A stretch of 64,000 nucleotides of DNA from MSPOR6 sp964652195 (GTDB taxonomy: Bacteria > Poribacteria > WGA-4E > WGA-3G). Positions within the stretch are counted from its first letter, which is position 1. The number at the start of each line of letters is the position of its first letter. The translations under genes and the position numbers were made by a program. The DNA lies in assembly GCA_964652195.1 (NCBI GenBank), contig CAZZBB010000009.1, positions 16,279 to 80,278 of the forward strand, written 5' to 3'. Shown here piece after piece: positions 54,840 to 63,910 of the stretch. A model generated the notes under the pieces. It was not told the DNA's origin, searched no databases, and saw only the letters and a program-made list of their open reading frames with translations.

Positions 54840-55102
54840 TGATGAACTATTCAAACATTCGTTTACGAAAGCGTGATACAACGCGGCATACAGCAAGGGA
54901 TTGAACAAGGAAAAAAGAACACGCCGTTGAAGCAATCCTCACGGTGTTAGAGGTCAAGTTTCAGGCAGATGTCACAGAGAAACTAAAACCCTTTTTCAGT
55001 GCCATTGACGATCTGCAACGACTGGACCATTTACACCGAGTCGCTGCCCAAGTATCAGATGTAGAGGCGTTTACACAGGTTCTCTTGAACCTTGAAAACT
55101 GA
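54840..55102 (+). pseudogene. C-terminal remnant of an Rpn/transposase-like nuclease protein
   Basis: VIQRGIQQGIEQGKK can be read from a GTG at 54873, and after one frame change EHAVEAILTVLEVKFQAD continues to NLEN at a TGA ending at 55102. This Q-G repeat linker and tail are typical of the Rpn/PD-(D/E)XK transposase-like family common in repeat-rich genomes. The catalytic N-terminal part is missing, so this is a decayed fragment. Confidence 0.6.
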
Positions 55103-55450
55103 GTTGGAGAACATATAACAAGTGATGACTTTTCTATACATTGACTGCTACGCGCAAGAAGTTGATACGGAAGTAACCTCTCTGCTTGAGAAAGGGAAAG
55201 GGCACATAGTGATAATATAGCTCACGTCGCTACATATAGTAAAATCTATAATTAATGGGGCATTTCTGTCGCACAAACTAAAAGTTTGGGCTACGATATT
55301 TCGGGAATTACCAACTTTTCTTGTCTAAAACGACATCTGCATGTATCGAATCTTGTAGGTGACAACTTAGGTTACTATAGTCAACAAACCTGCTTGATTA
55401 GTCAACGCTCTTGATTCTCAAAATTAACACATACATAAAGAAGCTAAATT
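55103..55450. other. Gene-scar and repeat region
   Basis: At 55144-55176 the sequence ACTGCTACGCGCAAGAAG onward reads TATRKKLIRK and a stop, nearly the same as the last residues of the sorting module ending at 54670. It is therefore a leftover of another such gene. ATATAGTAAAATCTATAATTAA near 55230 and the variable-stem hairpin ACAAACTAAAAGTTTG near 55275 match repeats elsewhere in the window. No complete gene is present. Confidence 0.55.
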
Positions 55451-57148
55451 ATGAATACGACTTTAATTTTTGCTATATTTCTATTAGCACTTTCACTTTT
55501 CACTTTTCTGCCGTATGCTGTTGCAGTAGACACATCAAAATGGGAATTACCGGAGGGTGCCAAAGCGCGCCTGGGCAAAGGCGGAATAAATTGGATAACG
55601 TACTCACCCGATGGTTCGTTGCTGACTGTGGTGAGTGATATCGGGATTTGGTTCTATGACGCGCAGACCTATCAAGAGTTATCCTTACTCACAGGATATA
55701 CCGATTGGGCAATTAGTGTATCGTTCAGTCCGGATGGCAAAACAATCGTATTTGGCAGTTTGGATGGCACGGTTCGTTTGTGGGATGTATCAACGCGTAC
55801 AGAAATAGGCGTACTTGCGGGACATACCGATTCGGTCATTAGAGTATCGTTTAGTCCGGATGGCAAAACAATCGCAAGTGGCAGTATTGACGACACCGTG
55901 CGTTTGTGGGATGTATCAACGCGTACAGAAATAGGTGTACTTGCGGGACATACCTCTCTGGTCCGTATTGTATCGTTTAGTCCGGATGGCAAAACAATCG
56001 TAAGTGTGAGTGATGACGGCACGGTTCGTTTGTGGGATGTATCTACGCGTACAGAAATAGGCGTACTTGCGGGACATACCGATTCGGTCTATAGTGTATC
56101 GTTCAGTCCGGATGGCAAAACAATCGCAAGTGGGAGTGTTGACGGCACGGTTCGTTTGTGGGATGTATCAACGCGTACAGAAATAGGCGTACTTGCGGGA
56201 CATACCGATGATTCGGTCTATAGTGTATCGTTCAGTCCGGATGGCAAAACAATCGCAAGTGGGAGTGTTGACGGCACGGTTCGTTTGTGGGATGTATCAA
56301 CGCGTACAGAAATAGGTGTACTTGCAGGACATACCGATTCGGTCAGTAGAGTATCGTTCAGTCCGGATGGCAAAACAATCGCAAGTGGGAGTACTGACGG
56401 CACGGTTCGTTTGTGGGATGTATCAACGCGTACAGAGATAGACACACTAATGGGGCATACCGAATTTGTCTTTAGTGTATCGTTCAGTCCGGATGGCAAA
56501 ACAATCGCAAGTGGGAGTGATGACGGCACGGTGTTGTTGTGGAACATCACATCCGTATCAGCAGATGTGAACGGCGATGGCATAGTGGATGTATTAGATT
56601 TGGTCCTCGTTGTGGCTAACTTTGGCAATGCCAATGCGCCGTCTACAGTGGATGTCAACAGTGATGGTGAAGTCAATCGTGAAGATATACTTGCAGTTTT
56701 AGACGCACTTGAGGCAGCCGCTACGCACCTGCCGCCGTAACCACGACCGAAAGTCTGCAACGATGGATTGACCAAACCAAGCAACTCAACCGGACTGATG
56801 ATTGATGTGCTTCAAAATCTCCTAATGACACTGAGAGACACAGAGGCGAACCCAAAAGCAACAGCTCTCTTGGCAAACTATCCAAACCCGTTCAATCCTG
56901 AAACATGGATACCTTATCAGTTAACCACCCCCGCAGATGTTACCATCACGATCCATAATCTGCGAGGCGTCGTTGTCCGTGAGTTGAAGGTGGGACATCA
57001 AGCTACCGGCATTTATCAAAACCGTAGTCGCGCGGCGTATTGGGATGGACGAAACGCGGCCGGTGAACCTGTAGCAAGCAGTGTTTATTTTTATACACTC
57101 ACCGCAGACGATTGGACGGCAACGCGCAAGATGTTGATAAGGAAATAA
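55451..57148 (+). pseudogene. Secreted WD40-dockerin-sorting protein broken by two frameshifts
   Basis: A signal peptide and the EGAKARLGKGGINW opening are followed by seven WD40 units of 42 residues, almost identical at the DNA level (VRLWDVSTRTEIGVLAGHT repeated), then two dockerin-type loops (DVNGDGIVDVLDL and DVNSDGEVNREDI). The frame stops at 56740. The next frame continues VTTTESLQRWIDQTKQL to about 56805, and a third frame carries IDVLQNLLMTL into the NYPNPFNPETWIPY sorting module ending at 57148. The parts match the order in the protein at 50213, so this is one gene with two indels or sequencing errors. The upstream open frame (55451-56740) could still make a 429-residue product lacking the sorting end. 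Confidence 0.75.
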
Positions 57149-57378
57149 AATCAAATGACCATGGTATAACTCGAATTTAGTTAACCATAAGTTCATGGAA
57201 ACCGCGGCTGCCAGTTTATATTGCTACAACCGCTGAAATCTGGTAAGATATACATGAGATAGTCTATAAACTATGAAATGGATTCAACTCCATTACCTAC
57301 TTATTCGTGTATAAACATGTGGAAACGATTACGCATAAAATAACACATTAAACATTGTCTAATCAGGTATGACCTAAT
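57149..57378. other. Intergenic region without recognised features
   Basis: About 230 bases follow the broken WD40 gene. I see no gene, no strong hairpin with a T-run and no clear promoter. Confidence 0.4.
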
Positions 57379-57514
57379 TATAGTAAACTTATGAATTAAT
57401 GGAACATTTTGAGATGTAGGAGGGAACTCCGATTCCCAATTATCACTGAGTTAAATCGCGATTCGGAGATCGCTCCTACAGGACTTTGTGTGATTATTTT
57501 CAATGTTCACTATA
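57379..57514 (+). mobile_element. Small inverted-repeat element, MITE-like
   Basis: The ends TATAGTAAAC (57379) and GTTCACTATA (57505) are inverted repeats with one mismatch. Nested inside them TGTAGGAG and CTCCTACA also face each other, enclosing GATTCC and GGAGATCG segments. No coding capacity. Single matching ends occur at about 40840, 44268, 47567 and 55230, always in intergenic DNA, indicating a dispersed family. Confidence 0.55.
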
Positions 57515-57544
57515 AATACAATCACTAAACATAAGGAGATAAAC

Positions 57545-58237
57545 ATGAAAAATGTTCACTTATTACCTCTACTAATTTCCTGTATTCTCGTAATTATGTT
57601 TGTTATTTCTATCGATCTTGTTTTTGCTCGTGCTTTTAACAATGATTTTGAGACAGGTGATCTCACAGATTGGGAGAAAGCAGGAACTGCATTTGATTTT
57701 CAACCTACATGGGGAGATAATCCAACAGCACGAAACCGAAATCAGCCTTCTGAACATCAAGGAGATTGGTGGCTTGGATTATTCGAAAAATACCAAGGAC
57801 CGGTTAAAGGAAAACAACTTGGACAGAAAGCTGGAGATGTTCAACATGATGCTCCACAAGGTACACTTACCTCAATTGAATTCAAGATAATTGGCGTATC
57901 AATGAATTTCCTAATAGGCGGAGGAAATCATGCTTGGGGGACTGCAGCTCCTTGCTGTGTTAACCTTGTGATTAATGGAAAGGTTGAACGGACCTCAACA
58001 GGGAATGCCACTGAAACTATGAGTCGTAAGGAATGGGTTGTTACCGAGTTTAAAGGAAAAACTGCAAAGCTTGTTGTAGTTGATCAAAACAGTGGGGGAT
58101 GGGGACATCCAAACTTTGATGATGTTCATCAAGCGAATGCTGCTGGTGATAACATACCTTGGGATAGAGTACTTGCTGTCCAAGCCAAGGGTAAGTTAGC
58201 TGTCAGTTGGGCACAGATGAAAAAGTATTACAGATAA
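57545..58237 (+). CDS. Secreted beta-sandwich protein, paralogue 1
   Basis: 230 residues from the ATG at 57545 with AAGGAG 6 bases before. A signal peptide ends near VFARA, and the mature protein opens FNNDFETGDLTDWEK. The block EFKIIGVSMNFLIGGGNH, then CCVNLVINGKVERTSTG and NSGGWGHPNFDDVH, matches a beta-sandwich module found at the start of GH32-type levanases and other carbohydrate-active proteins. No catalytic domain is attached, so a carbohydrate- or surface-binding role is likely. It is very similar to the gene at 58344. Confidence 0.75.
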   Translation: MKNVHLLPLLISCILVIMFVISIDLVFARAFNNDFETGDLTDWEKAGTAFDFQPTWGDNPTARNRNQPSEHQGDWWLGLFEKYQGPVKGKQLGQKAGDVQHDAPQGTLTSIEFKIIGVSMNFLIGGGNHAWGTAAPCCVNLVINGKVERTSTGNATETMSRKEWVVTEFKGKTAKLVVVDQNSGGWGHPNFDDVHQANAAGDNIPWDRVLAVQAKGKLAVSWAQMKKYYR

Positions 58238-58343
58238 GAATTAGGGATTGAAAGAGAAATTTCAATCTTCAATCTTCAATCCCAATTCTATTATTGAGCA
58301 TCATAACAGATTATTGTATCAATGACACATGGAGATGAGACAG

Positions 58344-59057
58344 ATGAAGAAATATATGTTTTTAATAATTACTTCTTTTCTGGTTATACTGACTTTTGTA
58401 CTGATTAATTTCGTTTCTGCGCGTTCTTTCAATAACGACTTTGAGACGGGGGACTTGACGGATTGGGAAGAGAAAACCGGGGAAGCGTTTGATTTTCAAC
58501 CTACATGGGGAGATAATCCAACAGCCCGTAACCGTGGACAACCTTCTAACCATCAAGGAGATTGGTGGCTCGGTTTGGCGGAGAAATATCAAGGACCCGA
58601 TAAAGGCGCAAAACTTGGGCAGAAGGCTGGTGATATGAATAAGAATGCTGCCGGGGCTAACGCACCTGACCTTCCCCAAGGTACATTAACCTCGATTGAG
58701 TTTAAGATAATTGGTGTATCAATGAATTTTCTGATGGGTGGTGGTAATCATCCTTGGGAAGTCGATCCTGGACCGTGTTGTGTTAACCTTGTGATAAATG
58801 GAAAAGTTGAACGGACAATGACCGGCAGTAATACTGAAACAATGACACGTAGAGAATGGGACGTAACAGAGTTAAAGGGTAAGACTGCTCAGCTTGTTGT
58901 TATTGATAAAAACAGTGGTGGATGGGGACATCCAAACTTTGATGATATTCACCAAGCTAATGCTGCTGGCGTTAACATACCTTGGGATAGAGCGCTTGCT
59001 GTCCAAGCAGAAGGTAAGTTAGCTGTCAGTTGGGCACAAATGAAGAAGTATTATTAA
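58344..59057 (+). CDS. Secreted beta-sandwich protein, paralogue 2
   Basis: 237 residues from the ATG at 58344; in-frame ATGs at 58329 and 58335 are possible. Signal peptide to about VSARS, then FNNDFETGDLTDWEEKTGEAF. It shares most residues with the gene at 57545, including FLMGGGNHPWE, CCVNLVINGKVERT and SGGWGHPNFDDIHQANAAG. It has a short insertion (AAGANAPD) before the middle strand. The pair arose by tandem duplication and has since diverged. Confidence 0.75.
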   Translation: MKKYMFLIITSFLVILTFVLINFVSARSFNNDFETGDLTDWEEKTGEAFDFQPTWGDNPTARNRGQPSNHQGDWWLGLAEKYQGPDKGAKLGQKAGDMNKNAAGANAPDLPQGTLTSIEFKIIGVSMNFLMGGGNHPWEVDPGPCCVNLVINGKVERTMTGSNTETMTRREWDVTELKGKTAQLVVIDKNSGGWGHPNFDDIHQANAAGVNIPWDRALAVQAEGKLAVSWAQMKKYY

Positions 59058-59059
59058 AG

Positions 59060-59330
59060 CATATTCCAATCCCCAATCTTACATTCTGTAGGAGGGGATT
59101 CCGATCCCCGATCTTACATTCTGTGGAATGGGATTCCAATCCCCGATCTTACATTCTGTGGAATGGGATTCCAATCCCCGATCTTACATTTCTTCTGTAG
59201 GAGGGGATTCCAATCCCAATCTTACATTTCTTCTGTGGGAGGGGATTCCAATCCCAATCTTACATTTCTTCTGTGGGAGGGGATTCCCATCCCCGATCTT
59301 ACAGTCTGTAGAAGGGATCGGAAAAAGCAG
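59060..59330 (+). repeat. Tandem array of about seven 35-38-base units
   Basis: Units read GGGATTCCAATCCCCGATCT then TACATTCTGT or TACATTTCTTCTGT, then a short G-rich linker. Each contains the small palindrome GGGATTCC-AATCCC. Units with the longer TTTCTTCTGT spacer lie on the right side. Open frames through the array are artefacts of the repeat. The same unit occurs singly at 40680-40811, and in reverse at 46770-46910. The array lies between a + strand gene and a - strand gene that converge on it. Confidence 0.8.
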
Positions 59331-59351
59331 GTGAAGTTCCTGAAAATGTAA

Positions 59352-60302
59352 TTATTGTATTGTATCTAACCCAGCGCGTTCACGGAATTTGTTATATGTT
59401 TTAAGTATCCCTTGCTCCATTGTGTAGGCAGGTGTGAATCCCATCTCTTCTATGATAGGTGTTGCGTCATAATCCCAAGAGATACCAAATACCCCCGGTT
59501 CAACCGTGATTTCCGCATCTGGAACTAAGGATTTCAGGTACGCTACACCTTCTTTAACTGGTCGAATCCCTCCCTTTACATTAAAAACGCGTGTATTCGT
59601 TGTGGGGCAGGTACAAGACATGATAATTGAACGGGATACGTCTTCTACAAACTGCCAATCTACGGCGTCATCACCAAAAGGACATACATGTGATTTCCCT
59701 AATGCTACATCCTCAATCATCTTCGTAGTAAATGAACTCATACCCCGTGTTCTACCGACACCATACACAGCAGTAAACCGTAGACCAATTGAATCCACAC
59801 CATATTCATCAAAATAGTGCATAGCATATCTTTCACATAGGGATTTACACGCACCATATATGAACTTTGGATAATGAGGGGCATCGTTGCGTATTTGCTT
59901 ATGATTGTAATCCTCTGGTGAACCGAACACTGCCACACTACTTGCCCAGACAACTCGTTTTAGATCAAATATCCGTGCAGCTTCAAGTATGTTTATTGTT
60001 CCTTCACATACAACTTTTAGCGCTTGTGGAGGATTCGCATTGCAGGCTGGCACCTGCCAAGATGCAAGGTGGATAACGCGATCAATATCATATTCTTGAA
60101 TTGTACGTAGGATATGAGGTAGGTCAGTGATGTCTCCTTGAACAAAGGTTATACTCTCTATTTGTTCATCAGACAACACCATTTTTGGAATTATTAGATC
60201 GTATGCAAAATCGTAAACGACGACCTTTTCACCGGCAGCTAACAGATCTTGGATGACATAAGTTCCAATACATCCCATGCCACCAGTGAGTAGATATGAC
60301 AT
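59352..60302 (-). CDS. NAD-dependent epimerase/dehydratase
   Basis: 316 residues from the ATG at 60302 (GAAAGGAAG upstream), an extended short-chain dehydrogenase. LLTGGMGCIGTYVI is the NAD-binding glycine motif, HLASWQVPA the following strand, and YGACKSLCERY the catalytic Tyr-x-x-x-Lys. The residue before it in the triad is in WASSVAVFG. It probably acts on a nucleotide-sugar, such as 4-epimerisation. It is followed in the same direction by nothing obvious and preceded by the Rieske protein gene. Confidence 0.85.
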   Translation of the reverse strand: MSYLLTGGMGCIGTYVIQDLLAAGEKVVVYDFAYDLIIPKMVLSDEQIESITFVQGDITDLPHILRTIQEYDIDRVIHLASWQVPACNANPPQALKVVCEGTINILEAARIFDLKRVVWASSVAVFGSPEDYNHKQIRNDAPHYPKFIYGACKSLCERYAMHYFDEYGVDSIGLRFTAVYGVGRTRGMSSFTTKMIEDVALGKSHVCPFGDDAVDWQFVEDVSRSIIMSCTCPTTNTRVFNVKGGIRPVKEGVAYLKSLVPDAEITVEPGVFGISWDYDATPIIEEMGFTPAYTMEQGILKTYNKFRERAGLDTIQ

Positions 60303-60351
60303 ATAAATTCTTCCTTTCAATAGACATAATATGTATAGAGTCTAATTTCTC

Positions 60352-60711
60352 TTATTGTGTTTCACCTTTATTAAGTGGTTCATCAACATTTACCAGGATA
60401 TCCTCACCTTCAACTTTTACTGCATAGATAGGTATACTTTCTTCACCAGGCCAGACACATTCACCTGTTTTTACATCAAACTCCCACATATGCATTGGAC
60501 AGGTAACACAATTCTTATCTAAGAAACCGTAGGTTAGAACTCCACCGAGATGTGGACAAATATTATTCATAGCATAATACTCACCCTCAACATTGTAGAT
60601 ACCGATAAAAACACCTTCGACTTTAACACCGATACAAGTTCCAGGTTGGATTTGATCCGTTGTCGCGGCTTTAAAATATTCTGCCATATCTGAATTGTAA
60701 CTCCATAGCAA
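60352..60711 (-). CDS. Rieske [2Fe-2S] protein
   Basis: 119 residues from a TTG, or 111 from the ATG at 60687; the best start is uncertain because no close ribosome site precedes either. The cluster motifs are CPHLGG and CPMHMW, giving the two Cys and two His ligands. The fold is the small soluble Rieske ferredoxin type, as in NirD or biphenyl dioxygenase ferredoxin. It probably passes electrons to an oxygenase or acts as a small reductase component. It shares the minus-strand block with the epimerase and gamma-glutamyltransferase genes. Confidence 0.85.
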   Translation of the reverse strand: MLWSYNSDMAEYFKAATTDQIQPGTCIGVKVEGVFIGIYNVEGEYYAMNNICPHLGGVLTYGFLDKNCVTCPMHMWEFDVKTGECVWPGEESIPIYAVKVEGEDILVNVDEPLNKGETQ

Positions 60712-60772
60712 TTGATTAATAGATTATTCTTCCTATTGTTTATATTACAAGTATACACATTGAAACTACAGA

Positions 60773-62374
60773 TTACTTACCTACTACCTTACCTTCACCT
60801 CGAGAGTCTGTACCACCATCGTGGTATTTTCCATCCTCAGATACCCGAATTACGTGTCCAGGACCACCAATTCCACCGCTTGGTGATACTTCATGTCCGA
60901 ATTCTCTTACTTTTTCAATGACCTCTTCCCCTGCCCTTGACTCAATCTGAATGGGTTCAGCACCATCACTGAAAAACCTTGCTGCATCCAGAGATTCTTG
61001 GGCAGAAACTTGTAGATCTATGAGACCAACACTGATATTCAGTTGATTGTTTGGTATTGTGCGACCCCCAGGAATCCCGTATGTGGCAAAGGGTTTTCCA
61101 TCAATGGTAGCCATGCACGGTCCCATATTATGTAATGGACGTTTTCTCGGGCCGACAGAGTTTGCAAGTCCAGGTCTGGGATCGAATCGACCTACACCGT
61201 GTCCAAAGAGTAATCCTGTACCGGGAACAGTTACCATTGACCCAAATCCACCACCGTGAGTCTGCGTAAGAGATACCATATTTCCTTCAACATCGGCTGT
61301 AGAGATGTGGCTTGTACAACTCATCGGTTCTTGATAGACGACTTCACCCGGTTGTGGGGATTCGAGACCAGATTTTAATTTTTCAGCGAGGGTTGCAGTG
61401 AAACTATCTGAGAGTTCTTCGTCAATATCAATGTCTACAAATTCTGGATCTCCGAAACGACTCAGTCTTTCAAACCAACATATCTTCATTGCTTCAGCAA
61501 ATAGATGAAATCGTTCAGCGGGTGACATCTTGGCAATATCATAAGGTTCTACTAATCGGAGCATTTGTAGGGTGGTTAATCCACCTGCACCGAGGGGAGA
61601 AGTATATACAGAATAACCGCGGTAGTTTATCTCATAAGGATCGGTGATGAATGCACGATAATTCTTCATGTCATCGTAAGTTATACAACCGCCTAATTCC
61701 TGTATGTGATCTGCAATTGTTTGAGCGATTTTACCTTCATAGAAGGCTTCATGTCCACCTTCTGCTACTACGTCTAAAGTCTTTGCAAGGTCAGGGTTTG
61801 TTAGCACTTCACCCTTTTTTGGGGGTTCACCATTTTTAAGAAAAACACGTGCAGTTTCAGGAAATTCTTTCTTCCATCTTTCAGCATTTCCAGCAATTCC
61901 TCCACGGTTTGCACCATTTGGGGCATATCCGTAACGTGCGGAATTAATTGCTGGTTTTAATGTGTCTTTAAGTGGAAGACTACCATACTCCTTTAAAGTT
62001 AAGCACAAACCTGCAACAACACCTGGAACACCGATAGATAGCGGTCCGTGTACGTTTACACGTCCGGGTACACGGTATCCAGCAGCTGTATCAGGTGCAT
62101 CTTCGATTGTGAACATATCTTCCGATGCGGCAGCGGGAGCGGCAGAATTATAGTCGATTGCAACTACATCCTTAGTTTTCTTTCGATATATTAGGACGCA
62201 ACCCCCGTATCCTGCGATACCGTTGTGTGAGGGTTCTACGACACCTTCTGCAAAGGCTGCAGCAACTGCGGCATCCACTGCATTGCCACCTGCCTGAAGC
62301 ATTTCCATACCGGCATGTGCGGTTCTCGGATGTGGACCAACTACTGTTCCATACTCTCTTTTATGTAATTTCAC
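60773..62374 (-). CDS. Gamma-glutamyltransferase family protein
   Basis: 533 residues. MEMLQAGGNAVDAAVAAAFA near the N-terminus and GIAGYGGCVLIYRKK are the family's opening. The autocatalytic cleavage site is at SCTSHISTADVEGN, where the nucleophile threonine of the small subunit is the T of CTSH, followed by VSLTQTHGGGFGS. No clear signal peptide is present, unlike classical secreted GGT, so it may act in the cytoplasm. It likely cleaves gamma-glutamyl peptides or acylates a related substrate. Confidence 0.88.
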   Translation of the reverse strand: MKLHKREYGTVVGPHPRTAHAGMEMLQAGGNAVDAAVAAAFAEGVVEPSHNGIAGYGGCVLIYRKKTKDVVAIDYNSAAPAAASEDMFTIEDAPDTAAGYRVPGRVNVHGPLSIGVPGVVAGLCLTLKEYGSLPLKDTLKPAINSARYGYAPNGANRGGIAGNAERWKKEFPETARVFLKNGEPPKKGEVLTNPDLAKTLDVVAEGGHEAFYEGKIAQTIADHIQELGGCITYDDMKNYRAFITDPYEINYRGYSVYTSPLGAGGLTTLQMLRLVEPYDIAKMSPAERFHLFAEAMKICWFERLSRFGDPEFVDIDIDEELSDSFTATLAEKLKSGLESPQPGEVVYQEPMSCTSHISTADVEGNMVSLTQTHGGGFGSMVTVPGTGLLFGHGVGRFDPRPGLANSVGPRKRPLHNMGPCMATIDGKPFATYGIPGGRTIPNNQLNISVGLIDLQVSAQESLDAARFFSDGAEPIQIESRAGEEVIEKVREFGHEVSPSGGIGGPGHVIRVSEDGKYHDGGTDSRGEGKVVGK

Positions 62375-62449
62375 AAGTTTTCCTTATGATGTTAGATAAT
62401 ATGTCGCATTTTAAGGATAACGCCAAGAATTGTCAAGTCTTTATAGAGT
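62375..62449. other. Upstream region of the gamma-glutamyltransferase gene
   Basis: 75 bases of A+T-rich DNA between the gene and the long repeat. The minus-strand AAGGAAA is a weak ribosome site. No defined promoter pair is visible. Confidence 0.3.
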
Positions 62450-63275
62450 TCAAAGAAATGATGATACATTACAGATTTATGAGGGATGTCATCTTATACT
62501 GCATAACCTAAAGTTTATGCCATAAAAAGAGACTTTTTCATTTAGAAATTGTATTAAAACTGATAGACGTAAATTGAACATTTAATCCTAATATACCGAC
62601 AACCTAATAAGGTTCAAAAACAGACCTTTAATCCTAAATTCTCCAATGAAAAATCGTGAAAACGTTGTTTTTCTCCATGCGTCGAACAGTGACGATAAAG
62701 GGAAAAAAGTTACACTTTTTGACACATTATGTGTCATTGAAAAAGGTGTAAATTACCCCTCTAACCACTGTCATAGACTGACTTTACTCCACTTTGAATT
62801 GACTTTCTAAGAATTTTCAAAAAGTGTGATTTTGTGTTTTTGTTGTCCTTACGGAATTTGACTTTTCCAGCTGCATAATATAGCAGGTTTTTTGACATAA
62901 AGAAAGTTATTGAATTTAGGATCGTTTTATAGATAGTCATCATTAATTCTCTTATTATTTCTTTTTCATTAAGGTTATGATTTTGAAGTAGGATTTACTC
63001 ATTACATCTAAATATCTTTATCCAATTTTGTGCTTTGTAATGTATGTATGTTAACCTAATTTGTCACCAATAAGTTTTATATAAGTACAGGTTGTCTTTA
63101 ATGAAATATACAATTATTCTGTCGCGTAGTCTTCCAGTTTTTGTGAAAAAGATGTTCAAACTGTATATTTGTGCTAAAAAGTAGCTCTTGGTAATGTTAG
63201 ATGTTAGTGATAGATATTTTCTTCATTTTATTTTCAATTTTGTAGAAAAATGTATGAAATGGGTATTTGGTAGGG
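62450..63275 (-). repeat. Long non-coding repeat, copy B (inverted)
   Basis: The reverse complement of this stretch matches 17735-18475 with many small differences. It carries about 165 extra bases (about 63005-63170) absent from copy A. Shared landmarks include TGACACATTATGTGTCA, GGGTAATTTACACC-type hairpin arms and TAACCTAAAGTTTA near the outer end. Its end at 63275 coincides with the stop of the truncated SNF2 gene. No transposase-like frame is present. Confidence 0.75.
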
Positions 63276-63276
63276 T

Positions 63277-63792
63277 TTACATTAAGAATAAGTAGTTGAC
63301 TATTTTACAAGATGATACCATAAGCACAACTACATCAAAATATATTTCGTTTGAAATATTCATCATATCTAATCGAATTTCTTCGTAAGATACAATCAAT
63401 ACATTTATAGGTAGTAAATAAAAAGCCCTACGATCAGCTGCACTACCCTGGATTCTTTGGACAGAAAGACTCGGAGCCCAACGGCGTAATTCAGTCTCCC
63501 AATTCAACTTTAGTGATGCTGGTACAACAACCAAAGATCTATATAATTGTTGTTTATGCCATAGGATTTCCAGTGAAACAGCCACTTGGACTGTCTTCCC
63601 AAGTCCCATCTCATCTGCAAGTAGTGCCCCTTCACTTTGAATTAGAAATTGTATTCCTTCCCATTGATAAGGTCGTAATTCAAAAGGTAAGTTTAAACTA
63701 TCTTTCAATTGAACTTCTAATTCCATATGTTTTCTCATAATTAATACTATAGTTTGGACAATTTTCGTATTTTCTTTAACAACTGTATACAT
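63277..63792 (-). pseudogene. SNF2-family helicase, truncated before motif II
   Basis: 171 residues. LRPYQWEGIQFLIQSEGALLADEMGLGKT holds the Q and Walker A motifs of SNF2 ATPases, and VVVPASLKLNWETELRRWAP is motif Ia. After FDVVVL the family expects DEAQ or DEAH, but the frame reads MVSSCKIVNYLF and stops. The loss begins where long repeat copy B ends, so the 3' part of the gene was replaced or lost. The remaining fragment cannot be an active ATPase. The true start is also uncertain; the likely domain start is the ATG near 63723. Confidence 0.75.
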
Positions 63793-63910
63793 ACACCTTT
63801 CGCACCGCTGGTGCTACCGATTTAGTCAAGAGTAATCTATTCCGGTAAGTTTCAGGTTGTGGCTTAACTCATCAATTAATAAGTTCTTATCATACAACAG
63901 TCTGGTGAAT

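Noticed and set aside
59128..59351. Open frames of 60-68 codons through the tandem array
   Set aside because: The translated product only mirrors the DNA repeat (QSPILHF-like units), lacks a ribosome site and has no independent coding signal.
62375..63276. tRNA or other small RNA gene in the long gaps
   Set aside because: I looked for a cloverleaf with CCA-type ends and conserved loop bases and saw none; structure in the repeats is of short hairpins only.
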